DNA of 64,000 bases from NCBI GenBank assembly GCA_034769895.1, contig CM068367.1:118342573-118406572 (forward strand). Reading direction: 5' to 3'. Below are positions 24,477-38,603 of the stretch, one piece after another (the first letter of the stretch is position 1; every line of letters starts with the position of its first letter). Both the position numbers and the translations under genes were made by a program. This stretch comes from Magicicada septendecula. Lineage: Eukaryota; Arthropoda; Insecta; Hemiptera; Cicadidae. The notes below the pieces were generated by a model. The model worked only from the letters and a program-made list of their open reading frames with translations, was not told where the DNA came from and made no database searches.

Positions 24477-26380
24477 AAGAAATCTCTAAGTCGTAATAAA
24501 GTTAACATAAAGTACTTACATTCTAATTAATGAATAATTAATAATATATAAAGTACGAACTATTTTCTTAGTGCGTAAATACGCACCAGCTTACTGAGTC
24601 CTCGCCCCTAAACTATACGCGCATTCGCCAGTAGAACTTCGTCATGAAAAGATGTGAGTTTTGTGTTGTCTACATATACGTAAGTGTATGCCGTTAAACG
24701 AATATCCAGTGTAAGATGATTTTATTTTGAAAAATGTAGTGTGTGTAGAGTTAGGAAGAATATACAGAAAGGAAAAATTAGCCAACACATCTCTTTTAAA
24801 AATATAAAACTGTAAGTTGTAAGATATGTAACTACCAGACTTTAGTACTGCAAAGTAAGAACTATAATTAAGGTGTAAAATGTGAACTACAAAATCCGGA
24901 CGAAGAAAACTCCAACTACAACAGTATGAACTTCAAGTAAAAAAACCGATCGTCGAGAGCAGATATAATCAACCCGATGTAGCTTCAAGAGGAACCACGA
25001 ACTCCACCCTAGAAGACGACAGGAGATGACACCCAAGGACCCAACAACAACCTCATATTAAATTCAGGTGATATCCAAACACAACATTTGTAAATTTTCG
25101 TTTCAATAAGAGAAGTAACAAAAGAACACTAAAGACTTTAATAATGTAAAGAAGAAATTATCAGATTTGTAATTTTTGTAATGTAGTAGTAGTAACAGCA
25201 ATATATAGATAAATGTAAGATAATAATGTAGATTACCACCAATATTATTCTTCCAATAATTTGGTTGAAGTTTGTGATAAATTAATTATTTTGAGAAAGT
25301 TCAGACCCGGATCCGAGGTATTTAAAACAAACATCTAGATGAGTAATTTTTGAGTTAAAAGGAATAATAAACTTAATATCTTCAAAGCATTAAAAGCAGT
25401 ATTTACTAAAGTAAATTTTCTTTAAAAAGAAACAAAGTCAAACATAATATTTGATTAGTAATAAAGAGATGTTTTCGGTAACACCAAATGAGTGAATAAA
25501 TTTGTGCAAACCTTGTCAATTTCCTATGTCATAATTGTGTTGTAATTTGTTGGTAAGGATGTTTTACTAACAACGGCAGCTAGTTTAATTAACTGGTAAA
25601 GAATTGAACTAGTTCCCGACTTTTGTGTTGTCTTAACAAGGGAGACGTCACAAAATTGCGCCACTCTGCTACTTTGAAAAAAGAAATAATTATGTTGCTG
25701 TTGTTGTGTAATTTTATAATTCGTTAACAATAACTTGGACAAACATAAATTTATTCACTCAGAAATAAACAAAAAATAAGTGAGTAACATTTTAATTATG
25801 TTATAATAATATTAGTATCGCGACTTTGCCGTATTAAACAAGTCATCGCTTGTAAGTATTCCATTCCAAACCTGTCGGTAGAAGCCAGTCTGTTCATGTT
25901 AAATACGTGTTGAGGAATGTAAACTCTCCCCTTTGTATGCACTCATCTCATTCATAACCTCCCCTCGCTAAACCAAACAAACCACCTTAGCCACGCTCTT
26001 TCCTGTTTTGAATTGTCCTAAATTACCACCCTAGACGACTCCCCAAAACAGCTGACCCTTTGTGCCATTGTTAAAGCAATGAACTTTTCATATATGAAAT
26101 TTCTCTCCTCTATACGATGGTATTAGTTTTTGTTTTGATTAATTATATATGTCAGTACAGAAAATTGAATTGTTGTGAGATAAGTTTATGTTGATTAATT
26201 AATATAAGATTCCATATGTAATAAGAATTAACTTCGTGAAGTTCCGCTTCTCTCTGTAGCATAAGATGTTAGGATTAACAATAATCTAGAGTGTAGTATG
26301 GGATCCTCTTTAGATTATATTAGAGATAATTTGATGATATATAATTGAGAATTATATATGTGTAACGTAACAAGTCACAA

Positions 26381-26392
26381 CGGCGCCGACTG
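26381..26392 (+). promoter_or_regulatory. primer-binding-site-like motif
   Basis: CGGCGCCGACTG starts one base after the LTR ends in GTCACA. GGCGCC-containing tRNA-complementary sites directly after the LTR are typical of gypsy-like elements. The usual first T (TGG) is C here in every unit. The priming tRNA could not be named. Confidence 0.55.
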
Positions 26393-26401
26393 AAAAGGGT
26401 A

Positions 26402-26440
26402 ATGATGGGGGCAGAAAGGTGCCAAGAGATCATTAAATGA
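26402..26440 (+). other. 12-codon open frame after the PBS
   Basis: ATG-ATG then GGGGCAGAAAGG... to TGA at 26438-26440 (MMGAERCQEIIK). It is identical in position in all units. It may be the remnant of a gag start retained with the leader, or chance. Confidence 0.2.
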
Positions 26441-26656
26441 GTGCTGAAAGCTAACTTGTGTAGTTAGAGTAAGCCGATGTCAGTCGGGCCACGATATTGT
26501 GAGTTACGGATAATTAGGGAAATTAGCATTAAGGATTAAAATATAAGTTAATACTGTAAGAAATGAGAGAAAGCGAATTTCACGAAAGATAAAAATATAA
26601 TTGTTTATTAGATTTTCTATTATTATTCCACCACCCCGTTTTTCGTAGTTAAGTGC

Positions 26657-26663
26657 AGGAGGA
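26657..26663 (+). promoter_or_regulatory. polypurine-tract-like motif
   Basis: AGGAGGA directly abuts the TGTGAC of the next LTR, the position of the plus-strand primer in LTR retroelements. It is short (7 purines, preceded by GTGC). Confidence 0.5.
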
Positions 26664-29051
26664 TGTGACGATTTTAAAAACATCGAAAATCGCACAAATA
26701 AAAATTTTTAATTTTTAATAAGTAAGAGTATTATCCACCCTTACCTATACCCAGATTCCTGAATCAACTTGAAATTGTCCAGTACCAACACGCCAAGAAA
26801 GGTATTAAGTAAAGAATAATAATAATAATTACTTTAATTATTAAAAATGCGACTATATAAATAAAGAAATCTCTAAGTCGTAATAAAGTTAACATAAAGT
26901 ACTTACATTCTAATTAATGAATAATTAATAATATATAAAGTACGAACTATTTTCTTAGTGCGTAAATACGCACCAGCTTACTGAGTCCTCGCCCCTAAAC
27001 TATACGCGCATTCGCCAGTAGAACTTCGTCATGAAAAGATGTGAGTTTTGTGTTGTCTACATATACGTAAGTGTATGCCGTTAAACGAATATCCAGTGTA
27101 AGATGATTTTATTTTGAAAAATGTAGTGTGTGTAGAGTTAGGAAGAATATACAGAAAGGAAAAATTAGCCAACACATCTCTTTTAAAAATATAAAACTGT
27201 AAGTTGTAAGATATGCAACTACCAGACTTTAGTACTGCAAAGTAAGAACTATAATTAAGGTGTAAAATGTGAACTACAAAATCCGGACGAAGAAAACTCC
27301 AACTACAACAGTATGAACTTCAAGTAAAAAAACCGATCGTCGAGAGCAGATATAATCAACCCGATGTAGCTTCAAGAGGAACCACGAACTCCACCCTAGA
27401 AGACGACAGGAGATGACACCCAAGGACCCAACAACAACCTCATATTAAATTCAGGTGATATCCAAACACAACATTTGTAAATTTTCGTTTCAATAAGAGA
27501 AGTAACAAAAGAACACTAAAGAACTTTAATAATGTAAAGAAGAAATTATCAGATTTGTAATTTTTGTAATGTAGTAGTAGTAACAGCAATATATAGATAA
27601 ATGTAAGATAATAATGTAGATTACCACCAATATTATTCTTCCAATAATTTGGTTGAAGTTTGTGATAAATTAATTATTTTGAGAAAGTTCAGACCCGGAT
27701 CCGAGGTATTTAAAACAAACATCTAGATGAGTAATTTTTGAGTTAAAAGGAATAATAAACTTAATATCTTCAAAGCATTAAAAGCAGTATTTACTAAAGT
27801 AAATTTTCTTTAAAAAGAAACAAAGTCAAACATAATATTTGATTAGTAATAAAGAGATGTTTTCGGTAACACCAAATGAGTGAATAAATTTGTGCAAACC
27901 TTGTCAATTTCCTATGTCATAATTGTGTTGTAATTTGTTGGTAAGGATGTTTTACTAACAACGGCAGCTAGTTTAATTAACTGGTAAAGAATTGAACTAG
28001 TTCCCGACTTTTGTGTTGTCTTAACAAGGGAGACGTCACAAAATTGCGCCACTCTGCTACTTTGAAAAAAGAAATAATTATGTTGCTGTTGTTGTGTAAT
28101 TTTATAATTCGTTAACAATAACTTGGACAAACATAAATTTATTCACTCAGAAATAAACAAAAAATAAGTGAGTAACATTTTAATTATGTTATAATAATAT
28201 TAGTATCGCGACTTTGCCGTATTAAACAAGTCATCGCTTGTAAGTATTCCATTCCAAACCTGTCGGTAGAAGCCAGTCTGTTCATGTTAAATACGTGTTG
28301 AGGAATGTAAACTCTCCCCTTTGTATGCACTCATCTCATTCATAACCTCCCCTCGCTAAACCAAACAAACCACCTTAGCCACGCTCTTTCCTGTTTTGAA
28401 TTGTCCTAAATTACCACCCTAGACGACTCCCCAAAACAGCTGACCCTTTGTGCCATTGTTAAAGCAATGAACTTTTCATATATGAAATTTCTCTCCTCTA
28501 TACGATGGTATTAGTTTTTGTTTTGATTAATTATATATGTCAGTACAGAAAATTGAATTGTTGTGAGATAAGTTTATGTTGATTAATTAATATAAGATTC
28601 CATATGTAATAAGAATTAACTTCGTGAAGTTCCGCTTCTCTCTGTAGCATAAGATGTTAGGATTAACAATAATCTAGAGTGTAGTATGGGATCCTCTTTA
28701 GATTATATTAGAGATAATTTGATGATATATAATTGAGAATTATATATGTGTAACGTAACAAGTCACAACGGCGCCGACTGAAAAGGGTAATGATGGGGGC
28801 AGAAAGGTGCCAAGAGATCATTAAATGAGTGCTGAAAGCTAACTTGTGTAGTTAGAGTAAGCCGATGTCAGTCGGGCCACGATATTGTGAGTTACGGATA
28901 ATTAGGGAAATTAGCATTAAGGATTAAAATATAAGTTAATACTGTAAGAAGTGAGAGAAAGGGAATTTCACGAAAGATAAAAATATAATTGTTTATTAGA
29001 TTTTCTATTATTATTCCACCACCCCGTTTTTCGTAGTTAAGTGCAGGAGGA
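26664..29051 (+). mobile_element. array unit 2 (2,388 bp)
   Basis: LTR 26664-28767, internal 28768-29051. Long form. Shares the private C in GATATGCAAC (near 27214) with unit 3 only. Confidence 0.85.
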
Positions 29052-31439
29052 TGTGACGATTTTAAAAACATCGAAAATCGCACAAATAAAAATTTTTAAT
29101 TTTTAATAAGTAAGAGTATTATCCACCCTTACCTATACCCAGATTCCTGAATCAACTTGAAATTGTCCAGTACCAACACGCCAAGAAAGGTATTAAGTAA
29201 AGAATAATAATAATAATTACTTTAATTATTAAAAATGCGACTATATAAATAAAGAAATCTCTAAGTCGTAATAAAGTTAACATAAAGTACTTACATTCTA
29301 ATTAATGAATAATTAATAATATATAAAGTACGAACTATTTTCTTAGTGCGTAAATACGCACCAGCTTACTGAGTCCTCGCCCCTAAACTATACGCGCATT
29401 CGCCAGTAGAACTTCGTCATGAAAAGATGTGAGTTTTGTGTTGTCTACATATACGTAAGTGTATGCCGTTAAACGAATATCCAGTGTAAGATGATTTTAT
29501 TTTGAAAAATGTAGTGTGTGTAGAGTTAGGAAGAATATACAGAAAGGAAAAATTAGCCAACACATCTCTTTTAAAAATATAAAACTGTAAGTTGTAAGAT
29601 ATGCAACTACCAGACTTTAGTACTGCAAAGTAAGAACTATAATTAAGGTGTAAAATGTGAACTACAAAATCCGGACGAAGAAAACTCCAACTACAACAGT
29701 ATGAACTTCAAGTAAAAAAACCGATCGTCGAGAGCAGATATAATCAACCCGATGTAGCTTCAAGAGGAACCACGAACTCCACCCTAGAAGACGACAGGAG
29801 ATGACACCCAAGGACCCAACAACAACCTCATATTAAATTCAGGTGATATCCAAACACAACATTTGTAAATTTTCGTTTCAATAAGAGAAGTAACAAAAGA
29901 ACACTAAAGAACTTTAATAATGTAAAGAAGAAATTATCAGATTTGTAATTTTTGTAATGTAGTAGTAGTAACAGCAATATATAGATAAATGTAAGATAAT
30001 AATGTAGATTACCACCAATATTATTCTTCCAATAATTTGGTTGAAGTTTGTGATAAATTAATTATTTTGAGAAAGTTCAGACCCGGATCCGAGGTATTTA
30101 AAACAAACATCTAGATGAGTAATTTTTGAGTTAAAAGGAATAATAAACTTAATATCTTCAAAGCATTAAAAGCAGTATTTACTAAAGTAAATTTTCTTTA
30201 AAAAGAAACAAAGTCAAACATAATATTTGATTAGTAATAAAGAGATGTTTTCGGTAACACCAAATGAGTGAATAAATTTGTGCAAACCTTGTCAATTTCC
30301 TATGTCATAATTGTGTTGTAATTTGTTGGTAAGGATGTTTTACTAACAACGGCAGCTAGTTTAATTAACTGGTAAAGAATTGAACTAGTTCCCGACTTTT
30401 GTGTTGTCTTAACAAGGGAGACGTCACAAAATTGCGCCACTCTGCTACTTTGAAAAAAGAAATAATTATGTTGCTGTTGTTGTGTAATTTTATAATTCGT
30501 TAACAATAACTTGGACAAACATAAATTTATTCACTCAGAAATAAACAAAAAATAAGTGAGTAACATTTTAATTATGTTATAATAATATTAGTATCGCGAT
30601 TTTGCCGTATTAAACAAGTCATCGCTTGTAAGTATTCCATTCCAAACCTGTCGGTAGAAGCCAGTCTGTTCATGTTAAATACGTGTTGAGGAATGTAAAC
30701 TCTCCCCTTTGTATGCACTCATCTCATTCATAACCTCCCCTCGCTAAACCAAACAAACCACCTTAGCCACGCTCTTTCCTGTTTTGAATTGTCCTAAATT
30801 ACCACCCTAGACGACTCCCCAAAACAGCTGACCCTTTGTGCCATTGTTAAAGCAATGAACTTTTCATATATGAAATTTCTCTCCTCTATACGATGGTATT
30901 AGTTTTTGTTTTGATTAATTATATATGTCAGTACAGAAAATTGAATTGTTGTGAGATAAGTTTATGTTGATTAATTAATATAAGATTCCATATGTAATAA
31001 GAATTAACTTCGTGAAGTTCCGCTTCTCTCTGTAGCATAAGATGTTAGGATTAACAATAATCTAGAGTGTAGTATGGGATCCTCTTTAGATTATATTAGA
31101 GATAATTTGATGATATATAATTGAGAATTATATATGTGTAACGTAACAAGTCACAACGGCGCCGACTGAAAAGGGTAATGATGGGGGCAGAAAGGTGCCA
31201 AGAGATCATTAAATGAGTGCTGAAAGCTAACTTGTGTAGTTAGAGTAAGCCGATGTCAGTCGGGCCACGATATTGTGAGTTACGGATAATTAGGGAAATT
31301 AGCATTAAGGATTAAAATATAAGTTAATACTGTAAGAAGTGAGAGAAAGGGAATTTCACGAAAGATAAAAATATAATTGTTTATTAGATTTTCTATTATT
31401 ATTCCACCACCCCGTTTTTCGTAGTTAAGTGCAGGAGGA
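29052..31439 (+). mobile_element. array unit 3 (2,388 bp)
   Basis: LTR 29052-31155, internal 31156-31439. Long form. Has GATATGCAAC like unit 2 and a private T in ATCGCGATTTTG (near 30600). Confidence 0.85.
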
Positions 31440-33827
31440 TGTGACGATTTTAAAAACATCGAAAATCGCACAAATAAAAATTTTTAATTTTTAATAAGTA
31501 AGAGTATTATCCACCCTTACCTATACCCAGATTCCTGAATCAACTTGAAATTGTCCAGTACCAACACGCCAAGAAAGGTATTAAGTAAAGAATAATAATA
31601 ATAATTACTTTAATTATTAAAAATGCGACTATATAAATAAAGAAATCTCTAAGTCGTAATAAAGTTAACATAAAGTACTTACATTCTAATTAATGAATAA
31701 TTAATAATATATAAAGTACGAACTATTTTCTTAGTGCGTAAATACGCACCAGCTTACTGAGTCCTCGCCCCTAAACTATACGCGCATTCGCCAGTAGAAC
31801 TTCGTCATGAAAAGATGTGAGTTTTGTGTTGTCTACATATACGTAAGTGTATGCCGTTAAACGAATATCCAGTGTAAGATGATTTTATTTTGAAAAATGT
31901 AGTGTGTGTAGAGTTAGGAAGAATATACAGAAAGGAAAAATTAGCCAACACATCTCTTTTAAAAATATAAAACTGTAAGTTGTAAGATATGTAACTACCA
32001 GACTTTAGTACTGCAAAGTAAGAACTATAATTAAGGTGTAAAATGTGAACTACAAAATCCGGACGAAGAAAACTCCAACTACAACAGTATGAACTTCAAG
32101 TAAAAAAACCGATCGTCGAGAGCAGATATAATCAACCCGATGTAGCTTCAAGAGGAACCACGAACTCCACCCTAGAAGACGACAGGAGATGACACCCAAG
32201 GACCCAACAACAACCTCATATTAAATTCAGGTGATATCCAAACACAACATTTGTAAATTTTCGTTTCAATAAGAGAAGTAACAAAAGAACACTAAAGAAC
32301 TTTAATAATGTAAAGAAGAAATTATCAGATTTGTAATTTTTGTAATGTAGTAGTAGTAACAGCAATATATAGATAAATGTAAGATAATAATGTAGATTAC
32401 CACCAATATTATTCTTCCAATAATTTGGTTGAAGTTTGTGATAAATTAATTATTTTGAGAAAGTTCAGACCCGGATCCGAGGTATTTAAAACAAACATCT
32501 AGATGAGTAATTTTTGAGTTAAAAGGAATAATAAACTTAATATCTTCAAAGCATTAAAAGCAGTATTTACTAAAGTAAATTTTCTTTAAAAAGAAACAAA
32601 GTCAAACATAATATTTGATTAGTAATAAAGAGATGTTTTCGGTAACACCAAATGAGTGAATAAATTTGTGCAAACCTTGTCAATTTCCTATGTCATAATT
32701 GTGTTGTAATTTGTTGGTAAGGATGTTTTACTAACAACGGCAGCTAGTTTAATTAACTGGTAAAGAATTGAACTAGTTCCCGACTTTTGTGTTGTCTTAA
32801 CAAGGGAGACGTCACAAAATTGCGCCACTCTGCTACTTTGAAAAAAGAAATAATTATGTTGCTGTTGTTGTGTAATTTTATAATTCGTTAACAATAACTT
32901 GGACAAACATAAATTTATTCACTCAGAAATAAACAAAAAATAAGTGAGTAACATTTTAATTATGTTATAATAATATTAGTATCGCGACTTTGCCGTATTA
33001 AACAAGTCATCGCTTGTAAGTATTCCATTCCAAACCTGTCGGTAGAAGCCAGTCTGTTCATGTTAAATACGTGTTGAGGAATGTAAACTCTCCCCTTTGT
33101 ATGCACTCATCTCATTCATAACCTCCCCTCGCTAAACCAAACAAACCACCTTAGCCACGCTCTTTCCTGTTTTGAATTGTCCTAAATTACCACCCTAGAC
33201 GACTCCCCAAAACAGCTGACCCTTTGTGCCATTGTTAAAGCAATGAACTTTTCATATATGAAATTTCTCTCCTCTATACGATGGTATTAGTTTTTGTTTT
33301 GATTAATTATATATGTCAGTACAGAAAATTGAATTGTTGTGAGATAAGTTTATGTTGATTAATTAATATAAGATTCCATATGTAATAAGAATTAACTTCG
33401 TGAAGTTCCGCTTCTCTCTGTAGCATAAGATGTTAGGATTAACAATAATCTAGAGTGTAGTATGGGATCCTCTTTAGATTATATTAGAGATAATTTGATG
33501 ATATATAATTGAGAATTATATATGTGTAACGTAACAAGTCACAACGGCGCCGACTGAAAAGGGTAATGATGGGGGCAGAAAGGTGCCAAGAGATCATTAA
33601 ATGAGTGCTGAAAGCTAACTTGTGTAGTTAGAGTAAGCCGATGTCAGTCGGGCCACGATATTGTGAGTTACGGATAATTAGGGAAATTAGCATTAAGGAT
33701 TAAAATATAAGTTAATACTGTAAGAAGTGAGAGAAAGGGAATTTCACGAAAGATAAAAATATAATTGTTTATTAGATTTTCTATTATTATTCCACCACCC
33801 CGTTTTTCGTAGTTAAGTGCAGGAGGA
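31440..33827 (+). mobile_element. array unit 4 (2,388 bp)
   Basis: LTR 31440-33543, internal 33544-33827. Long form with no private difference noticed; close to the array consensus. Confidence 0.85.
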
Positions 33828-36215
33828 TGTGACGATTTTAAAAACATCGAAAATCGCACAAATAAAAATTTTTAATTTTTAATAAGTAAGAGTATTATCC
33901 ACCCTTACCTATACCCAGATTCCTGAATCAACTTGAAATTGTCCAGTACCAACACGCCAAGAAAGGTATTAAGTAAAGAATAATAATAATAATTACTTTA
34001 ATTATTAAAAATGCGACTATATAAATAAAGAAATCTCTAAGTCGTAATAAAGTTAACATAAAGTACTTACATTCTAATTAATGAATAATTAATAATATAT
34101 AAAGTACGAACTATTTTCTTAGTGCGTAAATACGCACCAGCTTACTGAGTCCTCGCCCCTAAACTATACGCGCATTCGCCAGTAGAACTTCGTCATGAAA
34201 AGATGTGAGTTTTGTGTTGTCTACATATACGTAAGTGTATGCCGTTAAACGAATATCCAGTGTAAGATGATTTTATTTTGAAAAATGTAGTGTGTGTAGA
34301 GTTAAGAAGAATATACAGAAAGGAAAAATTAGCCAACACATCTCTTTTAAAAATATAAAACTGTAAGTTGTAAGATATGTAACTACCAGACTTTAGTACT
34401 GCAAAGTAAGAACTATAATTAAGGTGTAAAATGTGAACTACAAAATCTGGACGAAGAAAACTCCAACTACAACAGTATGAACTTCAAGTAAAAAAACCGA
34501 TCGTCGAGAGCAGATATAATCAACCCGATGTAGCTTCAAGAGGAACCACGAACTCCACCCTAGAAGACGACAGGAGATGACACCCAAGGACCCAACAACA
34601 ACCTCATATTAAATTCAGGTGATATCCAAACACAACATTTGTAAATTTTCGTTTCAATAAGAGAAGTAACAAAAGAACACTAAAGAACTTTAATAATGTA
34701 AAGAAGAAATTATCAGATTTGTAATTTTTGTAATGTAGTAGTAGTAACAGCAATATATAGATAAATGTAAGATAATAATGTAGATTACCACCAATATTAT
34801 TCTTCCAATAATTTGGTTGAAGTTTGTGATAAATTAATTATTTTGAGAAAGTTCAGACCCGGATCCGAGGTATTTAAAACAAACATCTAGATGAGTAATT
34901 TTTGAGTTAAAAGGAATAATAAACTTAATATCTTCAAAGCATTAAAAGCAGTATTTACTAAAGTAAATTTTCTTTAAAAAGAAACAAAGTCAAACATAAT
35001 ATTTGATTAGTAATAAAGAGATGTTTTCGGTAACACCAAATGAGTGAATAAATTTGTGCAAACCTTGTCAATTTCCTATGTCATAATTGTGTTGTAATTT
35101 GTTGGTAAGGATGTTTTACTAACAACGGCAGCTAGTTTAATTAACTGGTAAAGAATTGAACTAGTTCCCGACTTGTGTGTTGTCTTAACAAGGGAGACGT
35201 CACAAAATTGCGCCACTCTGCTACTTTGAAAAAAGAAATAATTATGTTGCTGTTGTTGTGTAATTTTATAATTCGTTAACAATAACTTGGACAAACATAA
35301 ATTTATTCACTCAGAAATAAACAAAAAATAAGTGAGTAACATTTTAATTATGTTATAATAATATTAGTATCGCGACTTTGCCGTATTAAACAAGTCATCG
35401 CTTGTAAGTATTCCATTCCAAACCTGTCGGTAGAAGCCAGTCTGTTCATGTTAAATACGTGTTGAGGAATGTAAACTCTCCCCTTTGTATGCACTCATCT
35501 CATTCATAACCTCCCCTCGCTAAACCAAACAAACCACCTTAGCCACGCTCTTTCCTGTTTTGAATTGTCCTAAATTACCACCCTAGACGACTCCCCAAAA
35601 CAGCTGACCCTTTGTGCCATTGTTAAAGCAATGAACTTTTCATATATGAAATTTCTCTCCTCTATACGATGGTATTAGTTTTTGTTTTGATTAATTATAT
35701 ATGTCAGTACAGAAAATTGAATTGTTGTGAGATAAGTTTATGTTGATTAATTAATATAAGATTCCATATGTAATAAGAATTAACTTCGTGAAGTTCCGCT
35801 TCTCTCTGTAGCATAAGATGTTAGGATTAACAATAATCTAGAGTGTAGTATGGGATCCTCTTTAGATTATATTAGAGATAATTTGATGATATATAATTGA
35901 GAATTATATATGTGTAACGTAACAAGTCACAACGGCGCCGACTGAAAAGGGTAATGATGGGGGCAGAAAGGTGCCAAGAGATCATTAAATGAGTGCTGAA
36001 AGCTAACTTGTGTAGTTAGAGTAAGCCGATGTCAGTCGGGCCACGATATTGTGAGTTACGGATAATTAGGGAAATTAGCATTAAGGATTAAAATATAAGT
36101 TAATACTGTAAGAAGTGAGAGAAAGGGAATTTCACGAAAGATAAAAATATAATTGTTTATTAGATTTTCTATTATTATTCCACCACCCCGTTTTTCGTAG
36201 TTAAGTGCAGGAGGA
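33828..36215 (+). mobile_element. array unit 5 (2,388 bp)
   Basis: LTR 33828-35931, internal 35932-36215. Long form. First unit with GAGTTAAGAAG (near 34302), AAAATCTGGAC (near 34443) and GACTTGTGTG (near 35170); it still has CTCTTTCCTG. Confidence 0.85.
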
Positions 36216-38603
36216 TGTGACGATTTTAAAAACATCGAAAATCGCACAAATAAAAATTTTTAATTTTTAATAAGTAAGAGTATTATCCACCCTTACCTAT
36301 ACCCAGATTCCTGAATCAACTTGAAATTGTCCAGTACCAACACGCCAAGAAAGGTATTAAGTAAAGAATAATAATAATAATTACTTTAATTATTAAAAAT
36401 GCGACTATATAAATAAAGAAATCTCTAAGTCGTAATAAAGTTAACATAAAGTACTTACATTCTAATTAATGAATAATTAATAATATATAAAGTACGAACT
36501 ATTTTCTTAGTGCGTAAATACGCACCAGCTTACTGAGTCCTCGCCCCTAAACTATACGCGCATTCGCCAGTAGAACTTCGTCATGAAAAGATGTGAGTTT
36601 TGTGTTGTCTACATATACGTAAGTGTATGCCGTTAAACGAATATCCAGTGTAAGATGATTTTATTTTGAAAAATGTAGTGTGTGTAGAGTTAAGAAGAAT
36701 ATACAGAAAGGAAAAATTAGCCAACACATCTCTTTTAAAAATATAAAACTGTAAGTTGTAAGATATGTAACTACCAGACTTTAGTACTGCAAAGTAAGAA
36801 CTATAATTAAGGTGTAAAATGTGAACTACAAAATCTGGACGAAGAAAACTCCAACTACAACAGTATGAACTTCAAGTAAAAAAACCGATCGTCGAGAGCA
36901 GATATAATCAACCCGATGTAGCTTCAAGAGGAACCACGAACTCCACCCTAGAAGACGACAGGAGATGACACCCAAGGACCCAACAACAACCTCATATTAA
37001 ATTCAGGTGATATCCAAACACAACATTTGTAAATTTTCGTTTCAATAAGAGAAGTAACAAAAGAACACTAAAGAACTTTAATAATGTAAAGAAGAAATTA
37101 TCAGATTTGTAATTTTTGTAATGTAGTAGTAGTAACAGCAATATATAGATAAATGTAAGATAATAATGTAGATTACCACCAATATTATTCTTCCAATAAT
37201 TTGGTTGAAGTTTGTGATAAATTAATTATTTTGAGAAAGTTCAGACCCGGATCCGAGGTATTTAAAACAAACATCTAGATGAGTAATTTTTGAGTTAAAA
37301 GGAATAATAAACTTAATATCTTCAAAGCATTAAAAGCAGTATTTACTAAAGTAAATTTTCTTTAAAAAGAAACAAAGTCAAACATAATATTTGATTAGTA
37401 ATAAAGAGATGTTTTCGGTAACACCAAATGAGTGAATAAATTTGTGCAAACCTTGTCAATTTCCTATGTCATAATTGTGTTGTAATTTGTTGGTAAGGAT
37501 GTTTTACTAACAACGGCAGCTAGTTTAATTAACTGGTAAAGAATTGAACTAGTTCCCGACTTGTGTGTTGTCTTAACAAGGGAGACGTCACAAAATTGCG
37601 CCACTCTGCTACTTTGAAAAAAGAAATAATTATGTTGCTGTTGTTGTGTAATTTTATAATTCGTTAACAATAACTTGGACAAACATAAATTTATTCACTC
37701 AGAAATAAACAAAAAATAAGTGAGTAACATTTTAATTATGTTATAATAATATTAGTATCGCGACTTTGCCGTATTAAACAAGTCATCGCTTGTAAGTATT
37801 CCATTCCAAACCTGTCGGTAGAAGCCAGTCTGTTCATGTTAAATACGTGTTGAGGAATGTAAACTCTCCCCTTTGTATGCACTCATCTCATTCATAACCT
37901 CCCCTCGCTAAACCAAACAAACCACCTTAGCCACGCTCTTTCTTGTTTTGAATTGTCCTAAATTACCACCCTAGACGACTCCCCAAAACAGCTGACCCTT
38001 TGTGCCATTGTTAAAGCAATGAACTTTTCATATATGAAATTTCTCTCCTCTATACGATGGTATTAGTTTTTGTTTTGATTAATTATATATGTCAGTACAG
38101 AAAATTGAATTGTTGTGAGATAAGTTTATGTTGATTAATTAATATAAGATTCCATATGTAATAAGAATTAACTTCGTGAAGTTCCGCTTCTCTCTGTAGC
38201 ATAAGATGTTAGGATTAACAATAATCTAGAGTGTAGTATGGGATCCTCTTTAGATTATATTAGAGATAATTTGATATTATATAATTGAGAATTATATATG
38301 TGTAACGTAACAAGTCACAACGGCGCCGACTGAAAAGGGTAATGATGGGGGCAGAAAGGTGCCAAGAGATCATTAAATGAGTGCTGAAAGCTAACTTGTG
38401 TAGTTAGAGTAAGCCGATGTCAGTCGGGCCACGATATTGTGAGTTACGGATAATTAGGGAAATTAGCATTAAGGATTAAAATATAAGTTAATACTGTAAG
38501 AAGTGAGAGAAAGGGAATTTCACGAAAGATAAAAATATAATTGTTTATTAGATTTTCTATTATTATTCCACCACCCCGTTTTTCGTAGTTAAGTGCAGGA
38601 GGA
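36216..38603 (+). mobile_element. array unit 6 (2,388 bp), first unit of block A
   Basis: LTR 36216-38319, internal 38320-38603. As unit 5 but with CTCTTTCTTG (near 37942) and the two-base change GATATTATAT at 38276-38277, shared only with unit 12. Confidence 0.85.

Larger units (their letters stand above)
24277..26379 (+). repeat. long terminal repeat (LTR) of unit 1, model for all units
   Basis: Starts TGTGAC and ends GTCACA, a perfect 6-bp terminal inverted repeat with the TG...CA ends required by retroviral-type integrases. It contains a TATA-like TATATAAATA (24467-24476) about 190 bp in, several AATAAA hexamers (for example 25366 and 25496), a 16-bp palindrome (24571-24586) and a 14-bp palindrome TTTCATATATGAAA (26086-26099). 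At 2.1 kb it is long for an LTR. Confidence 0.7.
24277..26663 (+). mobile_element. array unit 1 (2,387 bp), left-edge copy
   Basis: LTR 24277-26379, internal 26380-26663. Long form (extra 7-bp AATTTTT near 24310). It is the most divergent unit: it lacks one A in AAAGAACTTTA (near 25135) and has two private differences in the internal region (AAATGAGAGAAAGCG at about 26561-26575). This is expected at the edge of an array homogenised by unequal exchange. Confidence 0.85.

Noticed and set aside
25524..25742. 72-codon - strand open frame repeated in every unit
   Set aside because: Its conservation only reflects array homogenisation. It is Gln/Asn/Phe-rich, has no known motif, runs antisense within the LTR and varies at Q/H with the array markers.
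26504..26695. 63-codon - strand open frame repeated in every unit
   Set aside because: It spans the internal region, the PPT and the start of the next LTR on the antisense strand, so it is a by-product of the junction.
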